Positions 6,564 through 16,328 of a stretch of 47,257 nt of DNA are shown in pieces. Numbering within the stretch: the first letter of the stretch is position 1; each line of letters starts with the position of its first letter. The stretch lies in the NCBI GenBank assembly GCA_022791255.1, contig JAAVYR010000012.1, positions 1 to 47,257 on the forward strand, given 5' to 3'. The stretch is from Peptococcaceae bacterium (GTDB lineage: Bacteria; Bacillota; Dehalobacteriia; UBA4068; JAAVYR01). The notes beneath the pieces are model-generated. The model did not search any database, was not told where the DNA came from, and was given only the letters and a program-made list of their open reading frames with translations. The translations under genes and the position numbers were made by a program.

Positions 6564-7724
6564 ATGACCAATTTACCGGAGGAAGAAAAAAAGGAGCTAT
6601 CTCAAACACCTGAACAGCTTGAAGAAACCCAGCCTCTTTGGGTGGAAGATAGAGATATAGAGCCTAAGCTCGGCGTACCTACAGACTTGCGGGAGGAAGA
6701 GGCTTGCTATAACCAACCGGCAGAGGTTTATCAAAGAATGACCCAACCGGTGCTGCCGCAGGGCGGTGCCAGGACGCTGGCTGTGGGGGCTATGTGCGCT
6801 TGTCTTGTCGTGGTACTGTCTTTGATTGGGTATTACATACCGGTTATGAGTCCGTTACTTGCCTTTATGGTGCCATTGCCTATGGTGGTGGCGGGGCTCA
6901 TGTGTGGGCTTGCAACAGGATTAGTTAGTTTGGTGGCAGCAAGTGTGTTGTTGGCCATGTTTATAGGCCCTTTGAGTGCGGTTACTGTAGGGGTGCGTTA
7001 TTGTCTACTGGGGCTGGCTCTTGGGGTATGTTTTCGGCGGGGATACAGCGGCGGTAAGGTTTTTGCCATTGTGACGGTGGTATCTACTGTCAGCATTGCT
7101 TTGGGCACGGTCTTCTCTTTTTGGATTGCGGGTATTCCTATCCTGCAAGGGATAGAGAAAATGATAGCTTCGGTGACAGTGGTGTATGATACATTGGCAG
7201 AGCAAGAACAAATGCTGGCATTGCTTCCGCCGGGTATGGGTATGGATGAATACATTGCTGTCTTGAAACGCACAACAGTGGCAATTCTTCCGGCAACCTT
7301 TGTAATTTATTGTATGCTAATCGTTTGGGTAAACTATCTGGTTAGTTCCTTTGTATTGGGGCGCATGGGCTACAGGGTAACGCCGCTGCCTGCCTTTTCC
7401 CGTTGGCAAATGCCATTGTCTATTCTTTGGCTAGCGATGGCGGGGTTTGCCTTTGGCATTGCTGGAAATTATCTGCAGATGGAGCTGTTAGCCAATATTA
7501 GTTTTAATTTGCTGTATATGACTATTCCCTTGTTTCTTTTGTGTGGGATGAGTGTGCTGTATTATTATCTGCAGCGGCGGGAAATTCCCCAATTGATGAA
7601 AATGGGAGCGCTCTTATTTTTGATTATTTTTGCTGCTTTTGGCTTTGTCGTTCTAACTGTTGTGGGCATGTTTGACGCGGTCTTTGATTGGCGGAACTTG
7701 CATGGTGCTGCAGCCAGAAAATAA
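6564..7724 (+). CDS. DUF2232 (YybS-like) membrane protein, copy 1
   Basis: 386 residues. A soluble, acidic N-terminal tail of about 75 residues is followed by roughly eight membrane helices from AVGAMCACLVVVLSLIGYYIP to the C-terminus. The end MFDAVFDWRNL and the internal LPAFSRWQMP are characteristic of the DUF2232/YybS family found upstream of rplI in Bacillota. These may be energy-coupling or S-component-like membrane proteins, but the function is unproven. The gene is followed by a second, diverged member. The usual intervening gdpP/yybT gene (cyclic-di-AMP phosphodiesterase) is not here. Confidence 0.8.
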   Translation: MTNLPEEEKKELSQTPEQLEETQPLWVEDRDIEPKLGVPTDLREEEACYNQPAEVYQRMTQPVLPQGGARTLAVGAMCACLVVVLSLIGYYIPVMSPLLAFMVPLPMVVAGLMCGLATGLVSLVAASVLLAMFIGPLSAVTVGVRYCLLGLALGVCFRRGYSGGKVFAIVTVVSTVSIALGTVFSFWIAGIPILQGIEKMIASVTVVYDTLAEQEQMLALLPPGMGMDEYIAVLKRTTVAILPATFVIYCMLIVWVNYLVSSFVLGRMGYRVTPLPAFSRWQMPLSILWLAMAGFAFGIAGNYLQMELLANISFNLLYMTIPLFLLCGMSVLYYYLQRREIPQLMKMGALLFLIIFAAFGFVVLTVVGMFDAVFDWRNLHGAAARK

Positions 7725-7760
7725 TTTTAGCAAAAGATAATTTTATAAAAACAGATAGAA

Positions 7761-7796
7761 TAGAAAAGGGTTTCCGTCAACCCTTTTCTATTTTTT
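7761..7796 (+). terminator. Terminator between the two DUF2232 genes
   Basis: TAGAAAAGGGTT and AACCCTTTTCTA form a perfect 12-pair stem around TCCGTC, followed by six T. It should separate copy 1 from copy 2-rplI-lonC-dnaB, or reduce read-through. Confidence 0.9.
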
Positions 7797-7917
7797 GTCT
7801 TGTTCTTCTCTCGGCGAAAAGCAGGAAAAGGGAAAACCAGGAAGAATATAAACAGGATACATCCAATATATTTTTGATGTTTTCCTGCAAAATACGACAG
7901 AAAGAACGAGGCTTTTT

Positions 7918-9108
7918 ATGGAAGAACAAAAAATAGAAGAAATAAAACAGGAGGAAAGCATCTCTGGCAAATCTGATGTTACGATAGATGAGACCATAAA
8001 ACAGAAGACCTTTATGCAGCTGCTGTTTCTTTCCTTGGTGAGCGGCGCGCTTCTTTTGAGCGTGGTATCTCTTCGTGAGGTGCTGCCTGTTGTTGGTGTG
8101 GTTATTTATTGGATTTATCCCATTGTGATTGCAAGCCTTACATACAAATATGGCGTAACAATGGGGGCATGCACAATGGGTGTTGCTCATTGCCTGTTGT
8201 ATGCGGTGTGGAGTCCGACCATAGCTCTTTCGGTCACGCTGGGTGTTGGGTTGATAGGACTTCTTTTCGGTATTGGTTTTCGTAAGAGATATCAGGGCAA
8301 GAATATTTATCTTCTTTCTCTTTTGCCCTATGGGGTAATGGGACTGTTATTTTTCATTCTGCCTATTCCTAATCATGGCGTAGTATATCAAATAATTATT
8401 GATTTGTTTGGTTGGGCTTACGCCATTGCGTTGGGCATGGCGGAGGGGATTATGGAAGAAGGTATCCCTTTATCTCGAGATTATGTGGCGCAATTTTTCG
8501 GTATGATTTTACCATCGCTGTTGATTGTGCGATGCTTGGTGGTAGTGTTGTTTTATTATCTGCTGACAGGATTTGCCATGAAGGAAATGGGTCATAAGGT
8601 TTCTACTATGCCGGCTTTTTCTACTTGGAAAATGCCTCGATGGTATTGTCTTTCTATATTAACGATTACCATTGTCAGTAGTTTTTTCTCTTTTGAGAAA
8701 AATTTGCTGTCCTTATTCTGCGCCAATGCTATTGCTGTGTCTGTAGTGTTGTTTTTTATATGTGGTCTTTCTTTGTTTTGGCATTATATTCGTCACAGTC
8801 AAGTGTCAGTGTGGCTAAAAATTGCGGTCGTTATCTTTATGATTTGCATTTCTTCTCTCAGTGTCAGTGCAGCGATTGTTCTTGGTATGCTGGATGGTAT
8901 CTTTGATTTCCGTAAGCTGAAAAAGCAAGGACCAGCAGCGCCTGTGGTCTCTGAGGGGGAAGCTGCCGTGGCATGGGAAAAGGCAGCATTTGAAAAAGCA
9001 GCTCAAGAAAAAACGTCTGAAGATGAAGCAGCAACTGCTGCGGTGGAAATAGGGGGAGAACCAGAAGAAAAAACGGTTGATGAAACGATAAATGTGAAGG
9101 AAGATTAG
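7918..9108 (+). CDS. DUF2232 (YybS-like) membrane protein, copy 2
   Basis: 396 residues. The acidic N-terminal tail is shorter than in copy 1 and is followed by about eight membrane helices. MPAFSTWKMP and LGMLDGIFDFRKL align with the same places in copy 1. It ends with an extra tail of about 75 residues rich in Glu and Ala (EKAAFEKAAQEKTSEDEAATAA), which copy 1 lacks and which probably lies in the cytoplasm. The pair arose by tandem duplication and then diverged strongly. The gene ends 30 bases before rplI, with which it is probably transcribed. Confidence 0.78.
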   Translation: MEEQKIEEIKQEESISGKSDVTIDETIKQKTFMQLLFLSLVSGALLLSVVSLREVLPVVGVVIYWIYPIVIASLTYKYGVTMGACTMGVAHCLLYAVWSPTIALSVTLGVGLIGLLFGIGFRKRYQGKNIYLLSLLPYGVMGLLFFILPIPNHGVVYQIIIDLFGWAYAIALGMAEGIMEEGIPLSRDYVAQFFGMILPSLLIVRCLVVVLFYYLLTGFAMKEMGHKVSTMPAFSTWKMPRWYCLSILTITIVSSFFSFEKNLLSLFCANAIAVSVVLFFICGLSLFWHYIRHSQVSVWLKIAVVIFMICISSLSVSAAIVLGMLDGIFDFRKLKKQGPAAPVVSEGEAAVAWEKAAFEKAAQEKTSEDEAATAAVEIGGEPEEKTVDETINVKED

Positions 9109-9138
9109 TAATCTGCTATAGATGAGGAGGTCATTTTT

Positions 9139-9591
9139 ATGAAGGTAATTTTATTGCAGGATGTAAAATCCCTGGGGAAAAAAGGCGATATGAAAGAGGT
9201 AGCAGACGGCTACGCTCGTAATGTATTGTTTGCGAAGAAATTGGCCATGGAAGCCAATAAATCCAATATCAATATATTTGAAAATACCCAGAAGAAACAA
9301 GCAGAAAAAGCTGCGCAGGAATTAGCAGACGCACAAGCTCTAGGTGAAAAGCTGAAAAAGCTGGATGTAGTGCTTCATGTGAAAGCAGGGGATGGCGGCA
9401 GACTTTTTGGTGCGGTAACCAATAAGGAAGTAGCTGATGCTATTAGCGAATTGGTAGGACAGGAAATTGACAAGCGGAAAGTAGAGCTGAAAGATGTGCT
9501 GAAAATCATTGGTATCCACACCGTTATGGTAAAACTGCACTCGAAAGTTCATGTGGAAATCCCTGTTCGCCTCATTGCGAAAGATAAATAA
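9139..9591 (+). CDS. rplI: Large ribosomal subunit protein bL9
   Basis: 150 residues, the normal length. The N-terminal domain has the L9 signature [28 protein letters not shown], followed by the long connecting helix rich in Lys and Glu and the C-terminal domain ending [12 protein letters not shown]. It binds 23S rRNA at the base of the L1 stalk. GAGGAGG precedes the ATG. lonC and dnaB follow closely on the same strand. Confidence 0.97.
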   Translation: MKVILLQDVKSLGKKGDMKEVADGYARNVLFAKKLAMEANKSNINIFENTQKKQAEKAAQELADAQALGEKLKKLDVVLHVKAGDGGRLFGAVTNKEVADAISELVGQEIDKRKVELKDVLKIIGIHTVMVKLHSKVHVEIPVRLIAKDK

Positions 9592-9615
9592 AACAAGATA
9601 GATACGAGGTTTCTC

Positions 9616-11532
9616 ATGAGTGTATTGGATAAAAAGGATGCAGAGCGGCAGCTGATTGCAGATGTAGAGGCACTCTATGCCCTGGTCATTGATTTATGGG
9701 GTGCCGACCATCTGGTGCTGAAAGGTGCAAAGCTGGGCATTATGGATTTAATCAATTCCAGTGATTTAGGGGAGCGGATATTGGGCCTGGAAAAATTGGT
9801 ATTCCAAAATCCTACCCTAGATAAAGTGCCGGGACCAAAAGAAATCCCTGGGGTAATGGAACATATCAAAGAGGAAATCTCTTCTCAGATGGCACGGCGT
9901 ATCACCGAAGACCAAATCGAGCGGATGATTAATGAAAAAATCGCCGACCGCCAGGATGAATACATCCAGGATATGAAACGGCAGGTCTTAGCAGAGCAAG
10001 GCGGCGTGGAAAATGCTGCAACTCAGGAAAAGCTAAATAAGTTGGAAAAGATGGAAATGGTTTCACTGGGCCGCTCTGCCATGGAAAAGTTGCGTCCAGA
10101 GACCATTGAAGAAGTTGTTGGTCAGTCTCAAGGGGTGAAAAGTCTCTTGGCGAAAATCATCTCTCCCTTTCCGCAGCATGTGATTTTATATGGGCCGCCC
10201 GGTGTGGGGAAGACAACCACGGCTCGCCTTGCCTTAGCCCGGGCCAAAGAAATGGGTACCAGCGTCTTTGGGCCAGAGGCGCCTTTTATCGAGGTGGATG
10301 GCAATACGCTGCGCTGGGACCCGCGGGATATTACCAACCCCCTCATTGGTTCTGTCCACGACCCTATTTATCAAGGTGCAAAACGGGATTTGGCCGATAG
10401 CGGTGTGCCCGAGCCGAAACTGGGCTTAGTCAGTGAGGCTAATGGCGGTATTCTCTTCATTGATGAAATCGGGGAAATGGATGACTTACTCTTAAACAAA
10501 CTACTAAAAGTATTAGAAGATAAACGGGTATTCTTTGAGTCCTCTTATTATGACCCGGAGGACCCGGCGGTGCCTGCCTATATCAAGCAAATCTTTGATA
10601 CTGGGGTACCTGCAGATTTTATTTTGATAGGGGCCACTACCCGTTCTCCTGGGGAGATTAATCCGGCTATTCGTTCCCGCTGTGCGGAAGTGTTCTTTTC
10701 TCCATTGACGCCGGAGGATATTAAAGAGATTTTAGCGGCCTCTGTAAAAAAATTACAGGTGCAGTGCGAACCGGAAGTATTAGAGATTATCTCTCAATTT
10801 ACCATCGAGGGGCGTAAAGCCAATAATTTACTGGCTGACGCTTATAGTAGGGCCTTGTTACGGCAGGCAGGCCCGGCTAGCCAAGATTTGACCATTACGG
10901 TGGCCGATGTCCGGGAAGCGATCCAGTCTGCCCGTCTGACGCCTTATGTATCGCCGAAAAACCGGGAGGGCGGTAAGGTAGGTTCTATTGCGGGACTTGG
11001 TGTGGCTGGTTTTTTAGGTTCTCTTATCGAAATAGAAGCGGTGGCTTTTCCTATCAAGCAAGAGACAGAGGGGAACCAGGCTGAAAGGAAAGCGATGCTC
11101 TCAGGGAAAATCCGCTTTAACGAGACAGCAGGCTCTATGGCCAAAGACTCGGTGTTCAATGCTTCTTCTGTGTTTCGTCTCATGACGGGAGAAGACTTGA
11201 GCAAATACGATGTTCATATTAATGTAGTCGGCGGCGGCAATATTGATGGGCCTTCTGCGGGGGTTGCTTTTACCCTGGCTATCTACAGCGCTGTTACGGG
11301 GAAAAGGCTGCGTCAGGATGTGGCAGTAACTGGGGAAATCTCTCTGCAGGGGGATGTAAAACCGGTCGGGGGCATTCCGGAGAAACTGTATGGCGCCATG
11401 CAGGCCGGTATGAAGACAGTGCTGATCCCCAAGGAAAATGAAAAAGATGTGCCTGCTGATTTACAAGGTATCCAGGTGGTGCCAGTGGAGACCATCTGGC
11501 AGGCAATGGAATATGCCATCAGTGTAGAATAA
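9616..11532 (+). CDS. lonC: Lon-family ATP-dependent protease LonC
   Basis: 638 residues. An N-terminal coiled-coil region (about 85-155) replaces the long substrate-binding domain of LonA. Then come an AAA+ module with Walker A GPPGVGKTT (193-201) and Walker B LFIDEIGEMD (280-289), and a C-terminal S16 protease domain. The catalytic serine is S547 in DGPSAG and the lysine K590 in GGIPEK, 43 residues apart as in Lon. The protein has no membrane segment, unlike LonB. In Clostridia and relatives the lonC gene is frequently placed between rplI and dnaB, which supports the assignment over a generic Lon-like protease. Confidence 0.9.
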   Translation: MSVLDKKDAERQLIADVEALYALVIDLWGADHLVLKGAKLGIMDLINSSDLGERILGLEKLVFQNPTLDKVPGPKEIPGVMEHIKEEISSQMARRITEDQIERMINEKIADRQDEYIQDMKRQVLAEQGGVENAATQEKLNKLEKMEMVSLGRSAMEKLRPETIEEVVGQSQGVKSLLAKIISPFPQHVILYGPPGVGKTTTARLALARAKEMGTSVFGPEAPFIEVDGNTLRWDPRDITNPLIGSVHDPIYQGAKRDLADSGVPEPKLGLVSEANGGILFIDEIGEMDDLLLNKLLKVLEDKRVFFESSYYDPEDPAVPAYIKQIFDTGVPADFILIGATTRSPGEINPAIRSRCAEVFFSPLTPEDIKEILAASVKKLQVQCEPEVLEIISQFTIEGRKANNLLADAYSRALLRQAGPASQDLTITVADVREAIQSARLTPYVSPKNREGGKVGSIAGLGVAGFLGSLIEIEAVAFPIKQETEGNQAERKAMLSGKIRFNETAGSMAKDSVFNASSVFRLMTGEDLSKYDVHINVVGGGNIDGPSAGVAFTLAIYSAVTGKRLRQDVAVTGEISLQGDVKPVGGIPEKLYGAMQAGMKTVLIPKENEKDVPADLQGIQVVPVETIWQAMEYAISVE

Positions 11533-11547
11533 AGAGGTGATAACCAT

Positions 11548-12882
11548 ATGAGCGGAGAAAAGGACCGTATCCCGCCCCATAATATCGAAGCGGAAAAGGC
11601 AGTGCTTGGTGCATGTCTTCTGGATAAAGACGCCATTGTCTATGTATTAGACCAGATAAAAGCCAGGGACTTTTATCGTGATGACCACCAAGTCATCTTC
11701 CAGTGCATGGTAAATCTCTCTGCTAAGGGGGAGCCTTGCGACCTGGTAACCGTGGTAGAGGAACTGCGTAAGCAGGATAATCTGGAGCGGGCAGGCGGCG
11801 TCAGTTACATTGCTACTTTGGCAGACGCGGTGCCGAGCGCTACAGCGGCTGTCCACTACAGCAAGATTGTGGCGGAGACTTCCCTTACTCGCGATTTAAT
11901 CCATGCAGCAGGGGAAATCCTTGCGGAAGGGTACGCCGGCAGTAAGGACGCCCATGAGCTTTTAATGGATGCGGAAAAGGCCATTTTTGATGTGTCAAAC
12001 CGTAAGGTCAGCAGTAACTTTGACTCCATTAAAGACTTGTCGTTGCAGGTCTTCGAACAAATACTGGAAATCAAGGCCAGCGACGGGGTAACGGGTATTC
12101 CTACTTTTACAGATTTAGACCGTATCCTTTCTGGTCTGCAAAAAGGCGACCTGATTATTCTAGCAGCTCGGCCTGGGATGGGGAAAACCTCTTTTGCTAT
12201 GAACATTGCTCAGCAGGCCGGTTGTAAATATGGGAAGACAGTGGCAGTCTTTAGCTTAGAAATGCCTAACGAACAGCTGGTACAGAGAATGCTCTGTACC
12301 CAGGCAAAGGTAGACCAATCCAAGGTACGCAAAGGGATGCTTAGTGGTGATGAGGCGGGACGGCTCTCAGCGGCTCTTGGTCCTCTTTCGGAAGCCAATA
12401 TTTTCATGGATGACACGCCGGGGATTACCATTACAGAGATGCGTGCCAAAGCCCGCCGGTTAATCCTGGAACAAGGGAAACTAGACCTCTTGGTGGTGGA
12501 CTATCTGCAGCTGATGCAGGGCAGTCGTCGTATCGAAAACCGGCAGCAGGAAATCTCTGAGATTTCTCGTTCTTTGAAGGCCTTGGCTAAAGAGCTGGAT
12601 GTGCCGGTCCTTGCTTTATCCCAGTTGTCTCGTCTGGTAGAGCGGACTAATGAACCGCCAAACTTAAGCCATTTGCGGGAGTCTGGGGCATTGGAACAAG
12701 ACGCCGACGTGGTGCTCTTTATCCATCAGCCCAAGTCTACCGATGACGAGGGCGGCAGCACGCCGCAATCTCTGGTAGAAGTCATTGTGGCCAAGCATAG
12801 AAACGGTTCTGTGGGTAGTGCCCAACTGGCCTTCTTCCGAGAATATACCCGTTTTGCGGATTATTCCTTTGTGGAAAATTAA
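11548..12882 (+). CDS. dnaB: Replicative DNA helicase DnaB
   Basis: 444 residues. The N-terminal helical domain starts IPPHNIEAEKAVLGACLLD, followed by the RecA-like motor with Walker A ARPGMGKTS, Walker B LDLLVVDYLQLM and the C-terminal LSQLSRLVERT and HLRESGALEQDADVV. It forms the hexameric ring that unwinds DNA at the fork and recruits primase. It begins 15 bases after lonC with AGAGGTGA upstream, so it is co-transcribed. No inteins or breaks are seen. Confidence 0.97.
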   Translation: MSGEKDRIPPHNIEAEKAVLGACLLDKDAIVYVLDQIKARDFYRDDHQVIFQCMVNLSAKGEPCDLVTVVEELRKQDNLERAGGVSYIATLADAVPSATAAVHYSKIVAETSLTRDLIHAAGEILAEGYAGSKDAHELLMDAEKAIFDVSNRKVSSNFDSIKDLSLQVFEQILEIKASDGVTGIPTFTDLDRILSGLQKGDLIILAARPGMGKTSFAMNIAQQAGCKYGKTVAVFSLEMPNEQLVQRMLCTQAKVDQSKVRKGMLSGDEAGRLSAALGPLSEANIFMDDTPGITITEMRAKARRLILEQGKLDLLVVDYLQLMQGSRRIENRQQEISEISRSLKALAKELDVPVLALSQLSRLVERTNEPPNLSHLRESGALEQDADVVLFIHQPKSTDDEGGSTPQSLVEVIVAKHRNGSVGSAQLAFFREYTRFADYSFVEN

Positions 12883-12884
12883 GA

Positions 12885-12914
12885 TTGCATAAAAATGCAG
12901 GGATATGGTATGAT
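12885..12914 (+). promoter_or_regulatory. Probable promoter upstream of ilvC
   Basis: TTGCAT (12885-12890) and TATGAT (12909-12914) are 18 bases apart, directly after the dnaB stop codon. Transcription would pass through the palindromic repeat before ilvC. A weaker TATAAA near 13025 could serve instead. Confidence 0.5.
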
Positions 12915-12945
12915 AGTTTTATCTTATCGTAGTGATAGGGTTATC

Positions 12946-13010
12946 GTCATCCTGAACGATAGTGAAGGATCCTAAAAGATGCTTTGTCAAGTGGCTCAGA
13001 ATGACAGCGG
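12946..13010. repeat. Palindromic repeat, GTCATCCTGAG family, in the ilvC leader
   Basis: GTCATCCTGAACGATAGTG with AAGGATCCT forms the left arm, and GGCTCAGAATGACAG ends the right arm. The two arms are imperfect reverse complements. It lies between the likely promoter and the ilvC start, so it would be in the 5' untranslated region. Confidence 0.65.
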
Positions 13011-13054
13011 TTTCGTTGTAATCTTATAAAATATATAGAATGGATGAGGTGTAA

Positions 13055-14056
<1,002 letters not shown>

Positions 14057-14068
14057 TCACAGATAATC

Positions 14069-14108
14069 AAAAAAAAGGACTGCAATATTTTGCAGTCCTT
14101 TTTTTTGT
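14069..14108 (+). terminator. Terminator of ilvC
   Basis: AAAAAAAAGGACTGCA pairs with TGCAGTCCTTTTTTTT around a six-base loop. Confidence 0.92.
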
Positions 14109-14144
14109 TTAGCCAGGGGGAAGGAAGATATAGTTAAGGCGTTA

Positions 14145-14640
14145 CATGCTACTTTTTACAGGTGGGCAAGTGCTAAAAGTTACTTTGGGTAAATCTTTAA
14201 CTTCTTTTAGAAAAAGAAGCAAAACTGCCGCCTGGTTGACCAAGTAACAGCCTCGCCAGAAGTTAGCGTTCCCCGCGTCAAACAGGCGGCGGGTCCCCGA
14301 GAAAGTATTTAAAGATCCTTCGTCGTTGTACTCCTCAGGATGACAGATGGTGCCATTTTGTACGAGAGCGAGGTTTGCTGCTTCCTGTGCCTAAAGTAAT
14401 TGTCGGTAGTAGTGAGTAAGCTTTTGTACTTAGTGGCATAGCATGTCATCCTGAGCGAAGCGAAGGATCTTTTTCCCATTTCGTCGGGGAAGGCAATCTG
14501 TTTGCCGCGGGGAGCACTAGGTAGTGACGAGGCTGCAAGGTAAAGACAACCTGATTGCGATTTTTGTTCTTTTCTTAAAAGAACAGGCAAAGCAAGCCCA
14601 AGGTAAGTTATTCGTACTTGCCCAACTGTTAGAGGTAATC
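14145..14640. repeat. Composite inverted repeat of about 0.5 kb (copy A)
   Basis: There is no gene between ilvC and the VanW gene (14057-14978). Most of this stretch is one imperfect inverted repeat centred near 14395. The far arms match when one is reversed: CGCGTCAAACAGGCGG and CAGCCTCG on the left against GTTTGCCGCGGGGA and CGAGGCTG on the right, and GGCAAG against CTTGCCC further out. Inside them are GATCCTTCG...CTCAGGATGACA (14313-14345) and TGTCATCCTGAG...CGAAGGATC (14444-14469). Next come TGCCA..TTGTACG and GTAC..GTGGCA, then an inner stem around the loop AAAGTAATTGTC. Frames across it are not gene-like. It resembles a miniature mobile or folded element. Confidence 0.7.
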
Positions 14641-14659
14641 TGTAACTTTTAATAATACA

Positions 14660-14872
14660 TATACTACTTTTTACAGAAGGGCGAGTTCCTGAGAAAGTAT
14701 TTTTAGATCCTTCGTCACTGTGTTCCTCAGGATGACATATCATGCCACGGATGACACCACAAGTATTGCCACTCTGTACGGAGGCTTACTCTCTACTTTC
14801 TAGGCAAAAGTAATTGTCAGAAGTAGTTCGCAGTTTTTTGTACCGCGTGGCATGATATGTCATTTCTCTGGA
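14660..14872. repeat. Second, shortened copy of the composite repeat (copy B)
   Basis: It begins with the same TACTTTTTACAG seen near the left end of copy A. It then jumps to CTGAGAAAGTATTTTTAGATCC, so about 120 bases of the left arm are missing. The core follows: CCTCAGGATGACATATCATGCCACG is mirrored by CGTGGCATGATATGTCAT. The inner stem CTACTTTC/GAAGTAG surrounds the loop AAAAGTAATTGTC. The outer right arm is degraded. The copy ends about 105 bases before the VanW gene. Confidence 0.65.
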
Positions 14873-14978
14873 AAGTGTGGGGGAAAATATTCTTTTTCCC
14901 TCGACAGATTGCAGCGGATTTTCCCTGCTGCCCCTTTATATAATGGGATAAATGGATAGAACATAAAGGGGTAGAAGC

Positions 14979-16181
14979 ATGAAAAAAATAAGTGTTGCTT
15001 TGCTGGTTGTGGTAATGATGGGGGTGCTTTCTTGGGGAGAAGCTTTTGCCGCCGAGCCTTGTCAGCTGACTGTTCATTTTGGACAGGGGGATGAGGAACG
15101 GACGGAAACGCTCTCTGGTCTCACAGGCGATATTCCTTTTTTATCCTTGCGGGATTTTTCTGAATTGACAGGGGTTTATATTCACTGGTTCCCAGATAGC
15201 GGTGCTATTGGCTGGGTCAAGGGAAATCAAGCCGTCTTTACTCATCCGCGGGGCAAGTATCTGTATGTAGTGGATTGTCTGCCCATTTATGAGGAGCTGC
15301 CGCCCTCACCGGAAATCAAGGCCTTCGTGCCTGCTGACGCAGTAGCGCTGCCAACACCTGCAGACCCAGAGGCTTATGGTGAGGAAGTATCGGCAGAGCC
15401 GGAAAATGTGCAGGAGGAAGAAACGCTGGCTGAAGATGGCGTGGAGCTCTCTGACATAGAACAAGATTTGGCTGCGACATCACCGACTATCATTGGCTGG
15501 GAATATGGAGTAAAAAGGGATACGCTGCCTACACCGCTGGTGATAGAACAAGGTCAGACTTATATCCATAATTCTCTATTGCCTTATTTGGGCTATACAG
15601 GGGTGTGGTCAGAGCCTGCTGCTGCATATCATATTGTTAGAACAGCAGAGGATAGGGACTTGGCCGGGCTTTCCTTGGAGGCAGCTTATAGCGAGATTAA
15701 GCAGGCACTGGTAAAGGATTTGCCGGCAGAAAAGCAAATTTATGGCCGCTATAAAACCTCTTTTAACCCTGGGGAACGAAACCGCACCATTAACTTGAAG
15801 TTGGCTGCTGCCGCTATTAATGGGCAGATTATCCAGCCAGGGAAGACTTTTTCCTTTAATAAAACAGTAGGTCCTCGTACCAAGGAGCGGGGTTACTTGG
15901 AAGCGACTATTTTTGTCGGCGGCAAGAAGGAGCAGGGCCTGGGCGGCGGCATTTGCCAGGTATCCTCTACTTTGTATAATGCAGTCTTAAATAGTAAGCT
16001 GAAGGTGGTAGAGCGGCACACCCATAGCTTGCCGGTGACTTATGTGCCTACCGGGAAAGACGCCACGGTGAGTTATGGATATCTAGATTTTCGTTTTCAG
16101 AACAACCAGAAATACCCTATAAAAATTCAGGCGGTGGTCAATAAAAATACCTTGGATATTGCCTTTGTCTCCGTTGAATAA
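14979..16181 (+). CDS. Secreted VanW-domain protein
   Basis: 400 residues. An N-terminal signal peptide (KKISVALLVVVMMGVLSWGEAFA, cleavage near AFA-AE) is followed by a region of about 200 residues with acidic, Pro/Glu-rich linkers. The C-terminal VanW domain starts at YKTSFNPGERNRTINLKLAAAAINGQ and continues through PGKTFSFNKTVGPRTKERGY, GGGICQVSSTLYNAVL and ERHTHSLPVTYVPTGKDATV. VanW proteins are linked to the cell surface and sometimes to vancomycin-resistance clusters, but they occur widely without them and their activity is not known. No van genes are nearby, so resistance should not be inferred. AAAGGGG precedes the ATG. Confidence 0.85.
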   Translation: MKKISVALLVVVMMGVLSWGEAFAAEPCQLTVHFGQGDEERTETLSGLTGDIPFLSLRDFSELTGVYIHWFPDSGAIGWVKGNQAVFTHPRGKYLYVVDCLPIYEELPPSPEIKAFVPADAVALPTPADPEAYGEEVSAEPENVQEEETLAEDGVELSDIEQDLAATSPTIIGWEYGVKRDTLPTPLVIEQGQTYIHNSLLPYLGYTGVWSEPAAAYHIVRTAEDRDLAGLSLEAAYSEIKQALVKDLPAEKQIYGRYKTSFNPGERNRTINLKLAAAAINGQIIQPGKTFSFNKTVGPRTKERGYLEATIFVGGKKEQGLGGGICQVSSTLYNAVLNSKLKVVERHTHSLPVTYVPTGKDATVSYGYLDFRFQNNQKYPIKIQAVVNKNTLDIAFVSVE

Positions 16182-16195
16182 ATCATGGTGTTTAT

Positions 16196-16224
16196 TTGAC
16201 ATTCTCCCCTTTTTCTGGTATCAT
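16196..16224 (+). promoter_or_regulatory. Sigma-A promoter of purA
   Basis: A perfect TTGACA (16196-16201) and TATCAT (16219-16224) are separated by 17 bases, giving a leader of about 100 bases. No purine riboswitch is recognisable in the leader. A short GCCG/CGGC hairpin before six T is too weak to call. Confidence 0.75.
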
Positions 16225-16328
16225 TTAAAATTGCCGAGGAGAGAGTTTTTACCGGCTTTTTTCTGTCTTATCAGGCAGTATTGAGTGGTAAATATTCTTA
16301 GTTCAGGTCAAGTGAAGGGGGTACTGTT

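Noticed and set aside
14309-14743. A 144-codon minus-strand open frame
   Set aside because: It lies wholly inside the palindromic repeats, has no good ribosome site, and its translation follows the repeat arms (repeated HPEE-like and FASLRMT-like strings). It is a by-product of the repeat sequence.
14057-14978. CRISPR array
   Set aside because: The repeats are inverted and nested, unequal in length, without regular spacers, and no cas genes are in the window.
14979-16181. Vancomycin-resistance function of the VanW-domain protein
   Set aside because: VanW domains are widespread outside resistance clusters, and no vanHAX- or vanRS-like genes are present here.
16236-16268. Attenuator or riboswitch in the purA leader
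   Set aside because: Only a four-pair GCCG/CGGC stem precedes the T-run, and no purine riboswitch core is recognisable.
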